Source: Plantago major (taxonomy: Eukaryota > Streptophyta > Magnoliopsida > Lamiales > Plantaginaceae). Taken from it: a stretch of DNA of 64,000 nucleotides. The notes below the pieces were generated by a model. That model saw only the letters and a list, made by a program, of their open reading frames with translations. It searched no databases and had not been told where the DNA came from. The stretch covers positions 5,518,001 to 5,582,000 of the forward strand of contig CM048844.1 in the NCBI GenBank assembly GCA_026545765.1. Direction: 5' to 3'. The first letter of the stretch is position 1; each line of letters opens with the position of its first letter. The position numbers and the translations under genes were made by a program. Shown piece by piece: positions 57,629-64,000 of the stretch.

Positions 57629-60600
57629 TCAGTCCTTAGGCAACTCCATTAATCCAAGATTATGTCTTAAGGTCAAGAACCGGCTTTCTTGTAAGGGCTT
57701 AGTGAAGATATCTGCAAGTTGGTCTTCTGTGCCAATCTTGAGTATCTCTATATTGCCTTTCTCAACATGGTCTCTGATGAAGTGGTGTCTAACATCAATG
57801 TGCTTTGTTCTGGCATGGAACTTGGGGTTCTGTGTGATTGCAATAGCACTTGTGTTATCACGAGAAAATGGGAGTTTTCTCTTCATTGAGTCCATAGTCT
57901 ACGAGTTGTTGTTGAATCCACGAATTTGTGTTGCACAACAACGGCTGACAATATATTCACCTCGTGGTAGAAGTTGCAATTGAGTTTTGTTTCTTGCTAA
58001 ACCATGAGATAAGTCTAGTTCTAAACCGACAAGTTCACGAGGTACTTTTCCTATCAAGCATTGATCCAACATAATCGACATCGAGTAACACCAAACTCAA
58101 TCCACTTTCTTTAGGATACCACAAACCTACATCTACTGTACCTTTCACATACCTTAATATTTTCATAGCAATGTTGTAGTGTGATTGCATTGGATTTGTT
58201 TGAAATCTAGCACACACTCCAATTGCATATTGAATATCACGTCTGCTTGCAGTAAGGTAAAGTAGTGAACCTATCAATTTCCTATACTTGTGTTCATCAA
58301 CACTCTTATCTGATTCAGTATAGGTCATCTTGGTTCCTATGCTCATAGGTATCTTAGCATTCTTTTCAGAAGGCTTAAGATTGAACTTTGTGAGCATGTC
58401 TTTTGCATACTTTGTCTGACTAATGAATATTCCATCATTGAGTTGCTTGACTTGCAATCCTAGGAAATAGTTCAATTCTCCCATCATGCTCATCTCAAAC
58501 TTACTTTTCATGAGATTTGCAAAGTCATCACAAAGTTACTTGTCCTTAGATCCAAATATGATGTCATCAACATATACTTGAACTAAGAGTAGTTTCCCAT
58601 CATGATTTAAAGTAAATAAAGTTTTATCAACTTTACCTTTATTGAAACCACTTTCCAGAAGGTATTTGGCCAAAGTGTCATACCATGCTCTTGGAGCCTG
58701 TTTCAGTCCATAAAGAGCTTTCTGTAGCTTATAGACCATTCTACTTTCTGAGGAAACTTCAAAACCAGGTGGTTGCTCAACATAGACTTCCTCAGCAAGT
58801 TCACCATTCAAGAATGCACTTTTGACACCCATCTAATAAACTTTAAAGTCTTTATGAGCTGCAAAGGCTAGAAAGAGTCTTATTGCATCCAATCTGGCAA
58901 CAGGTGCATATGACTCATCAAAATCAAAACCTTTAGTCTGGGTGAATCCCTTGGCAACCAACCTTGCTTTGTTTCTGGTTATTTCACCAGATTCATTCAT
59001 CTTGTTTCTGAAAACCCACTTAGTTCCAATCACAGATATTCCTTCTACAAATGGAACTAGTTTCCAGACTTTGTTTCTTTCAAACTGATCTAACTCTTCT
59101 TGCATTGCAGAGATCCAGTCTTGGTCTCTTAATGCTTCTTCTATAGCTTTTGGTTCAATGTTTGAGATAAAACATCCAAAGAGGGAATTAGCATTTTCAG
59201 CTATTGCTCTCCTAGTCCTAACACCTTGATTGATTGGTCCAATCACATCTTTTGCAGGATGATTCTTGATCCATCTCATCATGGGTTTAGGGCTAGTAGG
59301 GTCAACATCTATGTGATCTGAATGTGAATCACTATGATTATGACTTGATACTTCTTCAGTATCTGTGACATTTTGCACCTCAGAAGGGCGGTGAATGTCT
59401 GACACTTGCTCAGTGTGAGAGCTTTCTGGGACATGCCTGTCAGAGAGGTCATTTCCAGAATTAGTTCTCTGATGAACATCTTCAGTTTCCATTTCTGGAA
59501 TTCTCATAGGAAATTCTTCATCATGTCTGAGAATCATCTGTTTGTTACTAGGCATTTCATGCTTTTCTTCGTCAGAGTCATCCTCTCTTTCTACAATGAT
59601 GTTTTTCCTTTCTGAGGGTTCTTCTTCAGAATCCTTTATCATTAGTTCCTTGAACCTTTCTGAGAGTTCATCAGCAAGGGGTGTTTTCTTGCTTCCTTCA
59701 TAAAATACAACATAAACTGATTCTTCAATCTTCTTTGTTCTTTTGTTGTAAACTTTGTATGCTTTGCTATTCATAGAATAACCAAGAAACACACCTTCAT
59801 CTGCCTTTGGTTGAAATGTTCTTAGATACTCTTTTCCATTGTTAAGAACAAAACATCTACAACTAAATACTTTTAGATGTTTGATATTAGGGGGTCTACC
59901 AACCAAGAGTTCATAAGGGGTCTTGTCATGGTGTTTGTTTATCAAATATCTGTTCTGAGTGTAGCATGCTGTGTTTACAGCTTCAACCCAATAAACTTCA
60001 CTTATCTCGATTAATATTAGCATTGTCCTTCTTTGCTTCTTTAAGTGTTCTATTTTTCCTTCTGCAACACCATTTTGTTGTGGTGTTCTTACAGAGGAAA
60101 GTTGGTGTTGTATACCTTCTTTGATCAAAACGCCTTTAATGTCTTGGTTGACAAACTCGGTACCATGGTGCATTACGATTGCAGATACCTTGTCATTTTT
60201 CATGACTTCAAGCTTATTCAGCAAGTTTGGTATCTCCACCCTTGCATCAGATTTGTGCTTCAGAAAGACAACCCAAGTGAATCTTGAGAAGTCATCTACA
60301 ACAACAAGACGATACTTCTTTCCTGCATAACTAGTTACAGATGATTCAAAAAGATCCATGTGTAATAGTTGCAGTGGTCTAACACTAGAGTGTCTGATTT
60401 TGGACTTGAAAGAGATCTTAGATTGTTTCCCCATCTGACAGGCAGAACAGATACCATCCTTTCTGAAAGATGTTTTGGGAAGGCCAACCACTAACTCTTT
60501 CTTGGAAAGTTTGTTCATAGTTTTGAAATTCAAGTGACTTATTGTTTTGTGCCATAACCAGTGCTCTTCTGTGTGACCTGATTGACTCACCATGAGACAT

Positions 60601-61000
60601 TCTTCGGTTGTGGCAGATGCCCAGTCGGCAACATAAAGACTGCCTTTCCGCCGAGCAACCAAGACTGTCTGCTTTGACTCATTGTCAATAAGTTTGCAAT
60701 ACTTTGCTTTGAATTTCACAGTAAATCCCTTGTCTGCAAACTGGCTCATGCTAAATAGATTATATTTCAAACCCTTAACATGTAATACGTCAGTGATTGT
60801 TAATGATCCTAATTGACGTTGCCAAATCCCAGAGAGGGATTTAATTCTCCTCCAGCAAATCTGATGTCTGGTCCATTGTTGCAAGCTTTGTAGTTGACCG
60901 GATTTGCTTTGTCTCCTGTCATGTGCTTTCCGCATCCACTATCAAATAGCCATTGAGCCTTAGTCCAAGAGGCGTTCTGCACAAAACAGGAAACAGGAGT
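57629..61000 (-). pseudogene. Sirevirus-like pol (protease, integrase, RT, RNase H)
   Basis: Protease: [16 protein letters not shown] near 60950 with the DSG triad intact, then frame slips near 60930 and 60820. Integrase: [10 protein letters not shown]...CSACQMGKQ zinc domain, HMDLFESS and [14 protein letters not shown] (first Asp). The second Asp site reads VMHHGTEF instead of SDHGTEF; the Glu of GVAEGK is present. [33 protein letters not shown], then TAG (58833-58835), then [10 protein letters not shown] in which the first catalytic Asp of the expected [10 protein letters not shown] is Gly. The YVDD box is intact at about 58565. RNase H (58110-57630) is scrambled by indels between DRKSTS and DNTSAIAITQ, but ends normally in DIFTKPLQESRF. 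Confidence 0.88.
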
Positions 61001-61500
61001 TAGGTTCTTGCTTTAGAGATAGAACCATTTAGACTAAACATTCTTCCAGTAGGAATCCACATTTTAGTGAATTTCTTGGGAGTTTGTTTTTGTCTAACTT
61101 GATCAGAAGGAGATGCAATAAAATCAGTAATTTTGATCTCAATTTTCCTTCTTGTGGTGTTTCTAGGTGTTCCTTTTGGTGCTTTCTGGACCCTAGGTTT
61201 CTGGGATTGCTTTTCAGCAAACTTAGCCTTTCTGGCCAGGTTCCGTCTAGCTCTGGCATTCAGTTTTTCAGTGGCTTGAGATTTCTTCCACTTCTGTCTA
61301 TTGCTACGTGCAATATCGGCCTTGCGCCATTGTTCTTGTCCTTCCTTATATTGTTGCAGAAGAACTTTTCCAATAGCACGATAGCTAATGCCATTTCGAA
61401 CACCTTTGGCTTTCTGAATGCGTTCTTCAGAAGCTTTACTAGTTTCTGCACCATCTTTATTTTCATAAAATGATACAGTAGAGAATTTGCTTATTCCAGC
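61001..61500 (-). pseudogene. Sirevirus-like gag/pol junction, basic linker
   Basis: Two frames encode Lys/Arg-rich sequence (SNPRNLGSRKHQKEH and RKTKSRQ-like stretches), then MWIPTGRMFSLNG just before the protease. This is the long basic region between gag and protease that Sireviruses show. It is split from the rest of gag by the solo LTR at 61501. Confidence 0.6.
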
Positions 61501-62169
61501 TGTTAGAACTTAGGATCCCGGAAAATAACGTTAGTTTCTTCCTGCTGAGATCAAAGAGAGAATCTTTCAAGAAGATTGTTGAAGAAAGCAAGAAGAAAAT
61601 ATATTGTAGAAGACACTAATATGGGAATTTCCTTCTAGCTGATTATTGAAGAAAACAAGAACATGGAAAATTGCCTTTCTTTGAGATCCTCGCCTTTCGA
61701 CTTGGATGGGAGCTGTCGATATCTCAAGTATATATACAAGGATTCAGCCGAGCAATCATTGAGCCTTTCTTGATGATCAATCGAGATTTTATTAAAAGAG
61801 TTTAGGCTTCTTGTTTTCTGCTAGCTTTAGAGTTTGTCTAAGAGTATTCATCGTTGGAATAACTCTTTCAAACATCGACCTAGAATAGCTTTTACTGTTG
61901 GTTCTTCTAGGGCTAGTTTTGGTTGTTTAATCAATCGTCTGTGATTGTATTAAACCCACTTGATTAGATCTACTTTTCCTGTCAGTAGATATTTTGCCTA
62001 CGGCGCTGCCAATATATTCTTCTATATATTGGCTTGGTAATAGAAGTTTCATTCTTATTCATCCGCTGCCATCTGTTTGCTATGTTGAAGACAATGTTGA
62101 ACAACATTGTTGGCAACATTGTCTATTGATCTTGTTTCAAGTACCAATCCGGGATCCTAAGTTCTAACA
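61501..62169. mobile_element. Solo LTR (or LTR-like insertion) inside gag
   Basis: 669 bp starting TGTTAGAACTTAGGATCCCGG and ending with its exact reverse complement (21-bp perfect terminal inverted repeat, TG...CA). It is flanked by the 5-bp duplication CCAGC (61496-61500 and 62170-62174). It has no coding capacity. The 5-bp duplication and TG/CA ends fit a solo LTR. The 21-bp inverted ends are long for an LTR, so another element class is possible. A TATATATAC string at about 61729 could be its TATA box in the plus orientation. Confidence 0.7.
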
Positions 62170-64000
62170 CCAGCAATTCTTCCTTTCCTAGTAATGTAGC
62201 AATGTGGATGGTTGCATGTCTGAGGGTTATGTTTCTTTTCAGAAACCTTATCCACAAGTTTCTTGTGAACTTGTTGTTCTTTCAAAGGCTGGGTTGCCAC
62301 TCCTTTTCCTTTGTCAACTACCCTAGCTTTCTGACCAATGCTATAGGTGGTTGAAGAACCATTCTGTTGACTTTTTACAAAGGTCAACCTTTCATCACTC
62401 TTCTTCAGAGGAGATGAATTACTCGATTGTTCATCAAGTCCAAGTCCACCTTTCTCAGAGGGATCTCTCAGATAGGATTGAATCTCAGTGAGAGTGTCAC
62501 TAGCCTTTGCATAAGATTGGAAGGATAGCTCTTTCTTTCTGAGTTCTTCATTTTCAGAAAGCAGCTTTATCAATTTCTTATTGAGTTCATCCAAGGCTAG
62601 TTTGTGAGAATTTTTATTCTCAGATATCTGAGATTTCAGAAGGGCTATTTCAGCGTTCTTGTTCTCAGATACTCTGGTTAGTTCAGAAACCTCTTTTTCA
62701 AGAGTTTCTTTGCTTTCCTCTAGAATTCTGGTTTTGGATTGTGCTTCCAGAAATTCTTTCTCATAACGATCCAATTCACTCTTGACCAACTCCAGATCCT
62801 CAATTCCATCATCACTCTCATAATACAGAAATTGTGAATTGTTAGTTACCTCATCATCCATAAGACACATTTCAATGTTGGAGATGTCTGGACCAGCAAT
62901 CTCAGCAACTCCACACATTTCATTCTTCTTAAGGCCGAAGTCGATTACGTCGTGGGTGATTCCACACAATTCTGGTGATGGTAGATTTGAGTCATCTGAA
63001 TTTCCATCTTTAGAGTCTGTCTCAATGTCTAGAGCATCAAGTTGAATTTGAATCTTCTTCCTTTCTTCAGTCAGTAAGGCCCTTTGATTTCTTTTGAAAT
63101 TTCTTCTGTCCTTATTGTCACCTTTCTTGAGCTTGTTTAAAGCAGGACAATCTCTCTTGAAGTGACCAGGCTTTTGACAATAGAAACATATATCATTTCC
63201 TATTTCTGCAGCTTCAGTACTAACACCTTTCTGAATGGGGGGTGTTCAGAGAGTTGTTCATTTGTATGTTCTTGTACTGATGATAGTATGGGCCAAGGTG
63301 CTTTTTCAGCTTTTCCTTAGCTTTTCTTCTCTCAATTTCTTGACTCACAAATTTCTTCACGTGTCTTACTGCAAGAGCATTTTCTTCAGATGCATCTTTG
63401 GTATCCTTCTTTTCAGAAGTACCTTGAGAAACTAGAGCAACACTTTGCAACTTTTCAGCTGTTTGTTCTCTTTGAGTTGTCTCATAGTCTACAGTAGCAA
63501 GATGAGAGAAGAGCTCTACTGGAGTAATATTTGGCATCCCTTGGTTGAAATAAAAGAACTTAGTGTGTTCCCAGTTGTGATTGAGACTTCTGACAATAGT
63601 CTTAATCTTTTACATTGGAGTATCTATTGCTTTCACCAAGTGCAGCCATATCACTCATAAGAGTAGTAAATCTGAAATCAAGTTCTTCCAAAGTTTCAGT
63701 GGGACCTTGTTTGAAGTTTTGGAACTTCAATTTAAGAACTTCGAACTTGTTTTCTTTGGTTATCTCAGTTCCGGCACAGATTTCTTCAATCAATTGCCAG
63801 GCAACTTTCGCCGTTTTAGCACCCCACAATTTACACTGTATGTGCTCAGGTGTCGATCTGATGATTATATTACGAGCTTGACCATCCAATCTGTGTCTCT
63901 TGGCATCTTCAGATGTCCAGAGCTCTCTTGGCTTGTCTTCATATATAATGATTCCACGAGCAACATGACCACTATCACTAGCAGCCATATCCTCGCTTCC
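62170..64000 (-). pseudogene. Sirevirus-like gag (5' end beyond window)
   Basis: The frame is open to the window edge; the first Met seen is at 63988 (MAASDSGHVARG), but GSED lies in frame before it, so the true start is probably upstream. Capsid-type sequence includes AKVAWQLIEEICAGTEITKE, FEVLKLKFQNFKQGPTETLE and FRFTTLMSDMAALGE. A frameshift near 63606 leads to MPNITPVELFSHLATVDYE and HVKKFVSQEIERRKAKEKL, and another near 63236 to a zinc knuckle CFYCQKPGHFKRDC. A long coiled coil rich in Glu, Lys and Ser (about 62840-62560) follows. The gag is long for copia, as in Sireviruses. Confidence 0.85.

Larger units (their letters stand above)
49795..64000 (-). mobile_element. Sirevirus-like copia element with accessory gene (5' end beyond window)
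   Basis: The 1.4-kb 3' LTR (49795-51207) and polypurine tract are at the low end. On the minus strand gag runs off the window at 64000, pol ends at 57629, and a 5.2-kb accessory gene occupies 56707 to about 51500. At over 14.2 kb it is larger than classical Sireviruses (which are also copia elements with a long gag and, often, an env-like ORF after pol). It sits inside the copia element at 46954-49794. The whole element is unusually rich in TCAGA/TCTGA. Confidence 0.85.

Noticed and set aside
1..64000. CRISPR arrays, bacterial operons, riboswitches, tRNA or rRNA genes
   Set aside because: The content is eukaryotic plant nuclear DNA; no regularly spaced direct repeats with unique spacers, and no tRNA cloverleaf or rRNA signature was seen.

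Overview
The window is nuclear DNA from a flowering plant, almost certainly a eudicot. The evidence is three plant housekeeping or receptor genes with GT-AG introns, Stowaway- and Tourist-type MITEs, plant L1 LINEs and plant Ty1/copia and Ty3/gypsy elements. The style of the accessory gene in the last element reminds me of repeat-encoded proteins common in Lamiales, but that is recollection and weak evidence. All calls come from reading the sequence; nothing was searched.

Layout. Positions 1-371 hold the 3' end of a PRA1-family gene. Positions 3973-6442 hold an intact two-exon leucine-rich-repeat receptor kinase of the IMK2 type, with one Stowaway-like MITE on each side. Positions 7537-11586 (minus strand) hold an intact five-exon sorting nexin 2 gene. 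From 11877 on I see no intact host gene. First comes a patch of small DNA elements (a Tourist-like MITE, a small ORF segment bounded by inverted repeats, a minisatellite and a long-TIR element; 11877-14540). Next is a ~290-bp tandem array interrupted by an LTR-element remnant (15368-18640). A full-length L1 LINE with an RRM-bearing ORF1 and 16-bp target-site duplications follows (18926-25430), directly abutting an older 5'-truncated L1 with an RNase H domain (25447-29193).

The second half is nested LTR retrotransposons, all coding on the minus strand. A complete 14.1-kb Ty3/gypsy element of the Tat lineage (31376-45460, target duplication TACAT) carries gag, protease, RT/RNase H, a second archaeal-type RNase H and integrase. 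It also has a separate gene on the opposite strand. A copia element (46954-49794) is interrupted by a second, very large Sirevirus-like copia element that begins at 49795 and runs off the window end. That element carries an extra 5-kb gene between pol and its 3' LTR, and a solo LTR lies inside its gag region.

The most interesting signal is that both large elements carry an accessory gene that looks like a host gene. Each has its own TATA box and GT-AG introns, and encodes an acidic, coiled-coil-prone protein. In the Tat element the gene is antisense, so its introns survive retrotransposition. In the Sirevirus-like element the gene and its four ~80-bp phase-0 introns are in the sense orientation, which needs explaining. 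The reading frames of all the retroelements are broken, often by one-base changes in short homopolymers and by loss of catalytic aspartates, while the complete host genes are clean. Some of the damage may therefore be assembly or polishing error in repeats.
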